Positions 43,145 to 51,574 of a stretch of DNA of 64,000 bases are shown piece by piece. Source of the DNA: an uncultured Pedobacter sp. (GTDB taxonomy: Bacteria > Bacteroidota > Bacteroidia > Sphingobacteriales > Sphingobacteriaceae). The notes under the pieces are model-generated. The model worked only from the letters and a program-made list of their open reading frames with translations, was not told where the DNA came from and did not search any database. Every line of letters begins with the position of its first letter. Positions within the stretch are counted from its first letter, which is position 1. Location: positions 47,296 to 111,295 of the forward strand of contig NZ_CAJYOJ010000052.1 in assembly GCF_913776295.1 (NCBI RefSeq). The letters run 5' to 3'. Both the position numbers and the translations under genes were made by a program.

Positions 43145-43175
43145 GTTTCATAGAAAGTCTAATTATTTATCTTTG
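43142..43175 (+). promoter_or_regulatory. Promoter of the UbiD-family gene, leaderless
   Basis: TTTG (43142-43145) and a perfect -7 box TATCTTTG (43168-43175), 22 bp apart. The -7 box ends three bases before the ATG at 43179, so the transcript should begin at the start codon itself. Confidence 0.6.
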
Positions 43176-43178
43176 GAC

Positions 43179-45014
43179 ATGGCATACAAAAGTTTAGCGG
43201 CATGTGTTTCAGATCTCGAAAAGCATGGTCATCTGATCAGAATAAAAGAAGAAGTAGATCCTTATTTAGAAATGGCAGCCATCCATTTACGGGTTTACGA
43301 AAATAGAGGGCCGGCTATCCTGTTTGAAAAGGTAAAAGGAAGCCCTTTTCCTGCAGTTTCGAATTTATTTGGAACCTTAGAAAGATCAAAGTTCATTTTC
43401 AGGGATACCTTACCTAAAGTACAGCAATTGGTTGCGTTAAGAAACGACCCCATAAAAGCTTTAAAAAATCCTTTAAAATATGTCGGTACGGCGATGTCGG
43501 CTCTATCTGCACTTCCCCTGAAAACACCATCCGCGAAAAATAAGTTTCAAAAAACAAGCGTCAGTCAGTTACCGCAGATTGTAAACTGGCCTATGGATGG
43601 CGGGCCTTTTGTGACCATGCCACAGGTATATACCGAGGATGTAGACAAGCCTGGTGTAATGAATGCCAATTTAGGTATGTACCGGATTCAACTCGCGGGC
43701 AATGATTATATCCTGGACAAAGAGATTGGGTTACATTATCAGATCCATAGGGGCATTGGTGTGCATCAGTCTAAAGCGAATGCGTTGGGACAGCCTTTAA
43801 AGGTGAGTATTTTTGTAGGTGGGCCGCCTTCACATCCTTTGGCTGCTGTGATGCCTTTACCGGAAGGTTTATCTGAAATGACTTTTGCCGGCGCGCTTGG
43901 CGACAGGCGCTTCCGCTATTTTTATGATGACGAAGGGTTCTGCATTTCTGCAGATGCTGATTTCATCATCACAGGAACCGTTTATCCAAATGAAAATAAA
44001 CCAGAAGGACCTTTCGGCGATCATTTAGGGTATTATAGCTTAACACATCCGTTTCCTTTAATGAAAGTACACAATGTTTATCATAAAAAGGATGCCATAT
44101 GGTCATTTACGGTAGTAGGTCGCCCTCCACAAGAGGATACCAGTTTTGGGGCATTGATCCATGAGATTACCGGTTCGGCCATTCCGCAGGAAATACATGG
44201 TTTGAAGGAAGTTCATGCCGTTGATGCTGCGGGTGTTCATCCTTTGCTTTTTGCCATAGGCAGCGAACGTTATACACCATATTTGAAGGAAAGAAGGCCG
44301 CAGGAGATTTTAACCATTGCCAATCATATTTTAGGTAAAAACCAGTTGAGCCTTGCTAAATATCTTTTTATTGCGGCGAAAGAAGACGATCAGCATTTAA
44401 GTACCCATCATATTGAAGATTTTATCATGCATATCCTGGAACGTGTAGATTTAACAAGAGATATCCATTTTCATACCAATACCACCATTGATACGCTTGA
44501 TTACAGTGGCGACAGGTTAAACAGTGGATCGAAAGTTGTTATTGCTGCAGCAGGAGAAAAGAAGCGAACGTTATGGAGTGCGCTTCCTAAAGGAATAAAG
44601 CTTGGCGATGGTTGTTATCAATCACAGCTTGCTATTCCCGGCGTTTTAGTAATAGAATGTGATAAGTACCTTGGTGCGGAAAAGACAGCTGCAGAAATTG
44701 CTCAGTTAAATATAGCTTTAATTGATCAAGATCTTTCGGGCTTACCCCTTATTGTACTCGCTGATGATGCTGAATTTACCGCTGCAAATATCGATAACCT
44801 GGTTTGGATAGCTTTTACCAGAAGTAATCCTGCAGCAGATATTTACGGCATTAACGATTTTACAATCAATAAACACTGGGGATGTAAAGGCCCGATGATT
44901 ATCGATGCACGAAAAAAGCCCCACCACGCACCCGAATTGGTTAAAGATGCAGCGGTAGAGGCTAAGATAGATGAGATGGGTGAAGAGGGTGGGATGTTAT
45001 TTGGAATTATATAA
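43179..45014 (+). CDS. UbiD-family prenyl-FMN-dependent decarboxylase
   Basis: A 611-residue UbiD-family protein. Typical are IFVGGPPSHPLAAVMPLPEGLSEMTFAG and EGPFGDHLGYYS, the latter with the conserved acidic residue near the cofactor, and the late RSNPAADIYG. It needs prenylated FMN made by UbiX (18720-19289). In Bacteroidota such proteins are often annotated as menaquinone-biosynthesis decarboxylase, but the substrate cannot be read here. Longer than E. coli UbiD (about 500) by a C-terminal extension. The ATG at 43179 is preferred over an upstream start because the promoter box occupies the upstream frame. Confidence 0.9.
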   Translation: MAYKSLAACVSDLEKHGHLIRIKEEVDPYLEMAAIHLRVYENRGPAILFEKVKGSPFPAVSNLFGTLERSKFIFRDTLPKVQQLVALRNDPIKALKNPLKYVGTAMSALSALPLKTPSAKNKFQKTSVSQLPQIVNWPMDGGPFVTMPQVYTEDVDKPGVMNANLGMYRIQLAGNDYILDKEIGLHYQIHRGIGVHQSKANALGQPLKVSIFVGGPPSHPLAAVMPLPEGLSEMTFAGALGDRRFRYFYDDEGFCISADADFIITGTVYPNENKPEGPFGDHLGYYSLTHPFPLMKVHNVYHKKDAIWSFTVVGRPPQEDTSFGALIHEITGSAIPQEIHGLKEVHAVDAAGVHPLLFAIGSERYTPYLKERRPQEILTIANHILGKNQLSLAKYLFIAAKEDDQHLSTHHIEDFIMHILERVDLTRDIHFHTNTTIDTLDYSGDRLNSGSKVVIAAAGEKKRTLWSALPKGIKLGDGCYQSQLAIPGVLVIECDKYLGAEKTAAEIAQLNIALIDQDLSGLPLIVLADDAEFTAANIDNLVWIAFTRSNPAADIYGINDFTINKHWGCKGPMIIDARKKPHHAPELVKDAAVEAKIDEMGEEGGMLFGII

Positions 45015-45025
45015 CCTGAAAATCG

Positions 45026-45057
45026 CACTTCTTATGAAAGCATAAGAAGTGGTTTTT
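45026..45057 (+). terminator. Terminator after the UbiD-family gene
   Basis: Perfect 11-bp arms CACTTCTTATG (45026-45036) and complement (45041-45051), AAAG tetraloop, then GTTTTTA. Confidence 0.85.
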
Positions 45058-45096
45058 AGGAGTCGTTTTATTATAATTGATGTAATAAAATAAAAC

Positions 45097-45570
45097 TTAA
45101 ATACCACAAAAATTGGCTGCACCTTTTAAAATCATTGTTGCAAGAAAACCTACAACCAAAGTGGCAATCATTGGATTGATAGCGCCGATCCCGATTGTGG
45201 CAGCCACTGCCGATAATGCAACAGCTAGTATTTTTTTCAATCCCGCTTCTTCGTCAATCAGTTTTTGTATCTCAGCATAGATTTTACAAAGAATTTTTTT
45301 TATCTGGCTTGCCGTTTTATTTCTGCCCAGCCATTCAAGGAATCTTCGAAATGGATTCCACATTTCGTATCCAATATTTGATGAATATGATATGCTCATC
45401 ATATTTGTAATACTATCCGAATTTGGTTTGTCGTTTAAATCCTTATCAATTTCCCAGTTAATGTTGCTTCGCATATATCCTACCGGATCTTTTGAGTCAA
45501 CGGTTGCTTTTAGCTGTTCAGATAATGCATCTAAGTCAAATTTTTCATTTAATTCTTCAATTAAACTCAT
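45097..45570 (-). CDS. Unrecognised 157-residue protein with a hydrophobic C-terminus
   Basis: I do not recognise this protein. The first 110 residues are polar and partly helical (EELNEKFDLDALSEQL, then an amphipathic SQIKKILCKIYAEIQKLIDEE). Residues about 112-150 are strongly hydrophobic with small residues (LAVALSAVAATIGIGAINPMIATLVVGFLATMILKG can form two short membrane helices) and the protein ends NFCGI. There is no signal peptide. The layout would suit a membrane-inserting tail, as in a holin-like, toxin-like or pore protein, but that is speculation. AT-rich flanks. Confidence 0.65.
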   Translation of the reverse strand: MSLIEELNEKFDLDALSEQLKATVDSKDPVGYMRSNINWEIDKDLNDKPNSDSITNMMSISYSSNIGYEMWNPFRRFLEWLGRNKTASQIKKILCKIYAEIQKLIDEEAGLKKILAVALSAVAATIGIGAINPMIATLVVGFLATMILKGAANFCGI

Positions 45571-45923
45571 TTTTTTAATTTTTAATTATAGTGCCTACTC
45601 TTTTTGGTTTTCAGCTTCCCCATTAGATCAATTGTTCATTCAAAAGTACCCTGGAGATGATATCCAAATCAAGCGTGAAAACATTAGAATTTATACGCGT
45701 GAAAAGCGCAACGCCCTACCGTAAAATCGCGGTATTTTAAAATAAACATCCAGAGATTGATCAGCATAAAAAGTTATTGTAAATGCTTTTAAGGCTTGTT
45801 TTCAGGTAAATAGGGTGTTGTTTCCTGCGCTGATCAGTGATTTGAGAATTTGAGATTTAAAATCCTGATGATGTATATTTAGTTATAAATTATTTTATAA
45901 ACCCCAAACTAAATTAAAAAGCT
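45571..45923. other. Noncoding gap between two unrecognised genes
   Basis: 353 bp without a convincing gene. There is a small inverted repeat TACCG-N8-CGGTA (45717-45734) in GC-richer surroundings, which could be a protein-binding site. A GATTTGAGAATTTGAGATTT word pattern (about 45838-45857) resembles the repeats at 55.8 kb. Promoters of the flanking divergent genes must lie here, but no TAnnTTTG box stands out. Confidence 0.35.
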
Positions 45924-46745
45924 ATGAAACCTTTACCAAAAACATTCGTTACGAAGCAGGAAAGTAATTATCGAGAACTATGGTTTAATAATTACAAGTA
46001 CCCAATACTCAACGTCATTACATCTTTGCAGGAAGGTGAACAGGAAACCAGAAAGATTGATTTCGTGAATATAGATGCAGCGATTGATTTTTTTACCGAG
46101 TTAACCGATGGGATTAAAGAGAATGATGGCGTGAGAGTATATTTTGCCTCTCCATCAAGAGATGGAAATGTATATAAAGATAAATGTGGCGTACTTACAC
46201 TCATTTTTGTCAAAACTAATGGCGTAAATCACATTGATGATAAGACTTATTATGCTTTCAATGGAAAAACCTTCGATAAAATTGAGGAGGATCAAGCCAG
46301 GCTTTGGGTTCATAATTATCAAAATATAAAACGTAACATTCTTTTTGAAACGTTATCAGACTATGATCGAACTAATTTTATCCATGAGACAAAGCACGTT
46401 TGGTTTAGTTCAGAGCAGATGACGCAAACTCGTGATGAAATGATATACCAAAAAAATAAGACAGGCAGTGTGGTAACTGGCTTTGGTATCCGTTTTGTAT
46501 CATACACGAACATAGCCTATTCTTTTCCAAAACCGGTATCAGGAGCTGAAGATAGAAAACAGCGTTTAACCATCGGTTTCACCTTTATGAACAAGACTAG
46601 GGATATTGGTCTTGAGGATATTGATAGCCAAGAGTTTAATTTTAGGTATGAGTTAACTGTCGATAAATTTATTGGTGACACCTTCGATACCGGAGATCCG
46701 ACTCCACCGCCATCAACCGATGATAAAGCTAAACTTGATGTTTAA
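45924..46745 (+). CDS. Unrecognised 273-residue protein
   Basis: No family recognised. The protein is soluble, without signal peptide or membrane helix, rich in aromatic and charged residues, and likely mixed alpha/beta. It ends in a Pro/Thr/Asp-rich tail (GDPTPPPSTDDKAKLDV). It lies 42 bp before the 7TM protein/kinase/regulator genes on the same strand, so a shared transcript is possible. The complete frame, good codon texture and typical start context support it as a real gene. Confidence 0.7.
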   Translation: MKPLPKTFVTKQESNYRELWFNNYKYPILNVITSLQEGEQETRKIDFVNIDAAIDFFTELTDGIKENDGVRVYFASPSRDGNVYKDKCGVLTLIFVKTNGVNHIDDKTYYAFNGKTFDKIEEDQARLWVHNYQNIKRNILFETLSDYDRTNFIHETKHVWFSSEQMTQTRDEMIYQKNKTGSVVTGFGIRFVSYTNIAYSFPKPVSGAEDRKQRLTIGFTFMNKTRDIGLEDIDSQEFNFRYELTVDKFIGDTFDTGDPTPPPSTDDKAKLDV

Positions 46746-46787
46746 GGTCAATAGTAAATACTTATTTTAGTTACATATTTAAATTTT

Positions 46788-47444
46788 ATGTATCTAAAAT
46801 ATTTATATCTTATCTCGCTTGGTATTTCCGCCTTCACCGGTATTTACCAGATAAACAAAATAACAAAGCAACTCAAAACAGTTGCTTTGTTATGCACTTA
46901 TACTTTTTTTCTGGAATTGAGTATTTTTTTATTCAGGCAAAATTTTGGCTATGACGGAAATGTATTACCACAGTATAACTTTTTTATTTTGGTGGAATTT
47001 GTTTTTTATGCTTATTTTTTCAGGCAGGTCGTTAGAAATATTTATGTGCTAAAAGCGATAAACTTGTTCTTGTTTATATTTCCGGTGCTCTGGTACGTAT
47101 TCAGTTTTTATTGCTTTAATATATTGCAGTGGAGTAGCTATTCTTTTGTATTTGGCGGAACAATTATTATTTTCTTTGCACTTATCTATTGTTACGAGAA
47201 ATTAACCTCAAACGAAACAACTTCACTTTTAAACGAAGGTGAATTTTGGGTTGCTATCGGTTTAATTGTGTATTACACCTGCGTTGTACCATATATGGGA
47301 ATGTTCCATTATTTAACCGCAAATTATGAGCAGTTAGCGGTTAAGCTGAAAAAATTAAATCTGATCACCAATATCATCATGTATTCATTGTTTGCTTACG
47401 CTTTTTTATGCAAAATGATCAAGACAGAGAAGTACTCTTCGTAA
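46788..47444 (+). CDS. Seven-helix membrane protein, probable sensor partner of the kinase
   Basis: A 218-residue integral membrane protein with about seven hydrophobic segments (approx. 3-22, 30-50, 62-82, 88-112, 117-138, 152-174, 188-208) and short loops. No known transporter motif. It overlaps the downstream histidine kinase gene by 37 bp in another frame, indicating translational coupling. The kinase itself has only one transmembrane helix and no sensor domain, so this protein may supply the sensing part of the two-component system. Inference from gene order and topology. Confidence 0.7.
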   Translation: MYLKYLYLISLGISAFTGIYQINKITKQLKTVALLCTYTFFLELSIFLFRQNFGYDGNVLPQYNFFILVEFVFYAYFFRQVVRNIYVLKAINLFLFIFPVLWYVFSFYCFNILQWSSYSFVFGGTIIIFFALIYCYEKLTSNETTSLLNEGEFWVAIGLIVYYTCVVPYMGMFHYLTANYEQLAVKLKKLNLITNIIMYSLFAYAFLCKMIKTEKYSS

Positions 47445-48193
47445 TTATTCCCAGCATCATCATTTTTTTCGCACTAAGTAGTGCGATTGTTTTCTTTATG
47501 CTCTATTTTCAGAAAAAAAAATTTCAGTATGCAAAAGAAAAAGGTGAACTGGAAAAACAGTATGGCGAGCAATTGCTGCAATCGCGTTTGGAAATGCAGG
47601 AGCAGACATTTGATACCATAAGTCAGGAAATACATGATAATGTTGGCCAATTGTTAAGTTTGGCTAAACTGCAGTTAAGTTTGTTGGAAAAGAACGAAGT
47701 AAACGACAAATCGTTGATCACCGAGATTAAGGGAAATGTTGGCAATGCCCTGACCGATTTACGCGATATTGCGAAAAGTTTAAGTACAAGCCGTATCCAG
47801 GAGTTGAGCCTGGTGCAGGCTGTTGAGCAGGAGCTGCAACGCATAAACAGGGCAGGGGATATTGTATGCGAAGTTAAGTTAAATGGTACCGAGCATCAAA
47901 TTGCTGAACAACGGAAAATAATCATTTTCAGAATTGTGCAGGAAAGCTTACAGAATATTTTAAAACATGCCCGGGCTACCGAAGTTAAGGTTGGATTTGA
48001 TTTTGCTGAACAGCTAAATATAACTATTGCGGATAACGGTGTTGGATTCAGCACCGTTGAAAAAGCAAAAATTGATACCGGGCTTGGTCTTTTAAATATT
48101 GTAAAACGTGCCAGATTGATTATGGGAGAAGCGACAATCGACAGTGTGATTAATAACGGAACAAAAATTACCTTAACTATTCCTTATGTCTGA
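47408..48193 (+). CDS. NarL-type sensor histidine kinase (HisKA_3)
   Basis: A 261-residue kinase with an N-terminal transmembrane helix (about 10-33), a coiled-coil segment, the HisKA_3 dimerisation box ISQEIHDNVGQLL with His76, and an HATPase_c domain (NILKHARATEV, DNGVGF, GLGLLNI). It phosphorylates the LuxR-type regulator encoded directly after it; the genes overlap by 8 bp. It lacks any sizeable sensor domain, so the adjacent 7TM protein may sense the signal. Confidence 0.92.
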   Translation: MQNDQDREVLFVIIPSIIIFFALSSAIVFFMLYFQKKKFQYAKEKGELEKQYGEQLLQSRLEMQEQTFDTISQEIHDNVGQLLSLAKLQLSLLEKNEVNDKSLITEIKGNVGNALTDLRDIAKSLSTSRIQELSLVQAVEQELQRINRAGDIVCEVKLNGTEHQIAEQRKIIIFRIVQESLQNILKHARATEVKVGFDFAEQLNITIADNGVGFSTVEKAKIDTGLGLLNIVKRARLIMGEATIDSVINNGTKITLTIPYV

Positions 48194-48845
48194 ACAGATT
48201 AAACAGATCGCCTTGGTTGATGATCATGTATTATTTAGAAAAGGACTGGCCGCATTGATCAGCTATTTTCAAGGCTACAATATCTTATTTGAAGCCGCCA
48301 ACGGAAGAGATTTTATCAGACAATTAGCGATATATGGTGTGCCGGATATTGCCTTGTTAGATATCAATATGCCCGAAATGGATGGGTATAGCACAGCTTC
48401 GTGGTTGCATATCAATCATCCGGAAGTAAACATACTTGCCTTAAGTACGATGGATGCCGAAACAGCCATTATTAAGATGATTACCAATGGCGCTAAAGGG
48501 TACGTTTTAAAAGATGCTGAACCTGATGAACTTAAAAGAGCTTTTGATGAAGTAATCAGCAAGGGATACTTTTACAACGATCTGGTTACACGAAAGGTTA
48601 TGCAATCTTTAAGTGCATTATCATCTGGTTCAACGATAGCTGACTTTGTAAAATTGACAGAACGGGAGATGGAATTTTTGAAATATACCTGTACTGAAAA
48701 AACTTATAATGAAATTGCAGCCGAGATGTTTGTAAGCCCGCGTACCATTGATGGGTATAGAAATTCGCTGTGTGAAAAGTTGCAGCTTAAAAGCCGTACC
48801 GGATTGGCCTTGTATGCGGTAAAGCATGGAATAGTTAAAATTTAG
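48186..48845 (+). CDS. Response regulator, NarL/FixJ (LuxR-type HTH) family
   Basis: A 219-residue regulator. The receiver has acidic residues Asp12-Asp13, phospho-acceptor Asp59 (ALLDINMPEMDG), the conserved Thr/Ser (ALSTMD) and Lys (YVLKD). The LuxR-type HTH is at about 150-210 (LTEREMEFLK, YNEIAAEMFVSPRTIDGYR). It is activated by the preceding kinase and binds DNA as a dimer; its regulon is unknown, but the large secreted protein gene 114 bp downstream is a candidate. Confidence 0.94.
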   Translation: MSEQIKQIALVDDHVLFRKGLAALISYFQGYNILFEAANGRDFIRQLAIYGVPDIALLDINMPEMDGYSTASWLHINHPEVNILALSTMDAETAIIKMITNGAKGYVLKDAEPDELKRAFDEVISKGYFYNDLVTRKVMQSLSALSSGSTIADFVKLTEREMEFLKYTCTEKTYNEIAAEMFVSPRTIDGYRNSLCEKLQLKSRTGLALYAVKHGIVKI

Positions 48846-48959
48846 GAAGATTGCCACGGTTCATATTACTGAGACAGGATTTAGAAATTTGTGTATGCAA
48901 ACGATTTAAATCTATTTGAATAATTAAAATAAAAAGTTGATTTTTTAGTATACTATATA

Positions 48960-51383
48960 ATGCGTTTAAAACCCTGGCTAATTACTTTTTTATTATCGTT
49001 ACTTTGGGTATCAGCAAAGGCGCAAAATCATCAACTCGATAGTGTGGCTATAAACCTAACTAACTATGGTTTAAATAATTTGCAATCCAGCCTATTTGTA
49101 CATTTTGATAAGAATGTATACACGAATAATGATCAGGTATGGTTTACTGCCTACCTGCTGAAAGCGGTAGCCGATAGAGAAGCGTACCATACGCTTTATT
49201 TGTCTCTTATTAATAATAGGGATAGCAGTGTAGTATATCAGAGAAATTTTTTAATAGATAAAGGTATCTGTTATGGCGCTTTTAACCTACCCGATTCATT
49301 AGAGGGTGGAGATTATCGCTTTGTCGCGAATACAAACATCATGTTAAATGGGAAGCCCGATGCCGAATTTATTCAATTGATTACCATCAAATCTACGACG
49401 TTAAACCCCTTAATAAATAAAGTATCTGTTTTCAAGCCTTTTGATGAGCGTACTGGTAATGGTACTGTTTTATTAAAAGTTTTGACTAGTGAAAACCGCT
49501 TTGTGGAAGATGCTCAAATTAAATATCAGATTGGCCGCGATAAACAGGTTTTAAAGTCGGCGGTAGGCAAAAGCAGTGTAATCGGAGAATTGATGATCGA
49601 TTATCCTGCTGATAAAATTACTGCAGAAAACAATTTGCTGAGCATCTGTATTAAGAAAGGAAACGATACACGTTATGTTAAATTTGAGCTTCCGGTTATG
49701 CACAGCCCAAAGTATCGGGTTAGTTTTTATCCGGAAGGTGGCTATTTGGTTAACAATCAAACGATTAAAGTCTGCTTTGAAATAAAAGACAAGGCAGGAG
49801 CCGGAGTAAAGGCAAGAGGAGTGTTGTACGAGGATGATACAGCCGTTGATACCATTTCCAGTAGTTCGATGGGAATTGGTGCCTTTTATCTGATGCCGAA
49901 ATCAACACGTCGTTATGTAGTTAAATTGCTGGCGGATGGTCAGCAGGCTATTTCCTACCCTTTACCATTTATCTTAAATAAAGGTGTGGCTTTAAGTATG
50001 CCATCGGCTATCAGTAATGATGAAATCAAAATACAACTGGAAGCTAATTTCAATACCAATGTACACTTACTTGTGCATAATTTTTCTGCTATTTTATTGC
50101 AAACTACTATCGCGTTAAAGCAAGCTAAAATACAGCCTATTAAGTTTAATTTAGATTCAGTGCCGGTGGGCCTACATACCATAACTGTTTTAGATAGTAA
50201 CTATAAACCCCTTGCAGAACGAATCTTCTTTGCACATTACGATCAGATTAATCAGGTTAAAGTTATACCTGATAAAATTGAATACCAAACGCGTGATCAG
50301 GTCAATCTTAAATTGAAAATAACCGATAAGAGTAATAAACCAGTAACCGGGCTAGTTTCGATTGCTTGTGTACAGGCAAACCGGTTACTATTAGCAAACA
50401 ATATAAACATTATCGATGCTTATTATTTAAACAAGCTCAGCGATTTTCCAAACAATAGCTTTGGGCTAAAATTTAATGATAAAGATTATTTAAACGACAT
50501 ACTGTTGGTAAAAGGCTGGCGGAAGTATAATTGGCCCGAGGTTGAATTAAAAAAAACTGAAAAGTCTCAGTTACTGTCAAGTTTGGAGTATAGCGGGAGC
50601 ATCACTAAAAAAAATAAAATATTAAAAGTCCCAATGAGTTTAAATACCATTGCCGGTACCAATATTAATATTTTGAGTACCGATAGTAGTGGTAAGTTCA
50701 GTATCCCTTTCGCTAACCTGCTTACCAGTAACCCCAAGCCCAACGTGTGGTTAAGTATGGGGACGCCCGACTATCAAAATTTTGAGCTGAAGGTTAATGA
50801 ACCACAAAAAGATATTAAAACTTATCTGCGGCAACAGTCCTTTATTCAGCCCGTAACTAAATCTGAAGTCGCCAATGAAAATAGCTATAGCATTACTTCA
50901 GCTGTAGGCATTAAGCTGAGGGACGTAGTTATAAATAAAACTAAAGATAACAGTACCAGCTTTGGCAAAAGAGGAGTTAACAGATGCGGCGATTATGTGT
51001 GCAGGTTTAATATTTTAAACTGTCCGAATCATTTAGGGGATTATGATGCTCGTGAGCCAATTAAAGGAAAGAAATATTTGGACGGGGGAAAGGGTATTTC
51101 AGTTATTTACCAGGGCTGTATGGATGATGAATCTAAATTGAATCTGCTGATATTAAAAGGAATTAGTCTGCCCAAAGAATTTTATACATCTGATATCAAT
51201 AATAAAAATGAACCGATCAATTTCGCAACCATTTATTGGAATTATCAGGTAATGATTAATGGTGAAACACCCCTTAGTTTTAATACTGGCGATTTAACCG
51301 GTGTATTTAAAATTGTTGTACAAGGGGTAACGGATGGGGGAGTGGTTTACGGAGCCCAAGAGATTGAAGTAAAGAATAGATAA
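48960..51383 (+). CDS. Large exported MG2/plug-like protein
   Basis: An 807-residue exported protein with a signal peptide (cut near AKAQ, residue 21-22). The N-terminal part matches a family common in Bacteroidota with an MG2-like beta domain (HFDKNVYTNNDQVWFTAYL at about 48-66) followed by several beta-sandwich domains; the middle has KGWRKYNW, typical of the same family, and near residue 650 a LRDVVINK segment recalls the start of a TonB-receptor plug. A Cys-rich stretch (RCGDYVCRFNILNC) follows. It probably sits at the outer-membrane periplasmic face; function is unknown. It has no transmembrane barrel. Confidence 0.7.
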   Translation: MRLKPWLITFLLSLLWVSAKAQNHQLDSVAINLTNYGLNNLQSSLFVHFDKNVYTNNDQVWFTAYLLKAVADREAYHTLYLSLINNRDSSVVYQRNFLIDKGICYGAFNLPDSLEGGDYRFVANTNIMLNGKPDAEFIQLITIKSTTLNPLINKVSVFKPFDERTGNGTVLLKVLTSENRFVEDAQIKYQIGRDKQVLKSAVGKSSVIGELMIDYPADKITAENNLLSICIKKGNDTRYVKFELPVMHSPKYRVSFYPEGGYLVNNQTIKVCFEIKDKAGAGVKARGVLYEDDTAVDTISSSSMGIGAFYLMPKSTRRYVVKLLADGQQAISYPLPFILNKGVALSMPSAISNDEIKIQLEANFNTNVHLLVHNFSAILLQTTIALKQAKIQPIKFNLDSVPVGLHTITVLDSNYKPLAERIFFAHYDQINQVKVIPDKIEYQTRDQVNLKLKITDKSNKPVTGLVSIACVQANRLLLANNINIIDAYYLNKLSDFPNNSFGLKFNDKDYLNDILLVKGWRKYNWPEVELKKTEKSQLLSSLEYSGSITKKNKILKVPMSLNTIAGTNINILSTDSSGKFSIPFANLLTSNPKPNVWLSMGTPDYQNFELKVNEPQKDIKTYLRQQSFIQPVTKSEVANENSYSITSAVGIKLRDVVINKTKDNSTSFGKRGVNRCGDYVCRFNILNCPNHLGDYDAREPIKGKKYLDGGKGISVIYQGCMDDESKLNLLILKGISLPKEFYTSDINNKNEPINFATIYWNYQVMINGETPLSFNTGDLTGVFKIVVQGVTDGGVVYGAQEIEVKNR

Positions 51384-51521
51384 AACGTTCTCAGTTTTTA
51401 AGCTGAAACAGATTTTGTATTTTACATCAAATATCTATTAACTGCAATAATAGTTAAAATGCATTGATAGGTAATATTTACAATTTTTTAGTTCATAAAT
51501 TTCCAGAGATATAGATCCGAT

Positions 51522-51556
51522 AAAAAAAGCCATAAAACTGAAGTCTTATGGCTTTT
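51522..51556 (-). terminator. Terminator of the FadL-type gene
   Basis: AAAAGCCATAA pairs with TTATGGCTTTT (one mismatch towards the loop), with T-run in the minus direction. Confidence 0.75.
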
Positions 51557-51574
51557 AGTGAATTAAAATTATAA

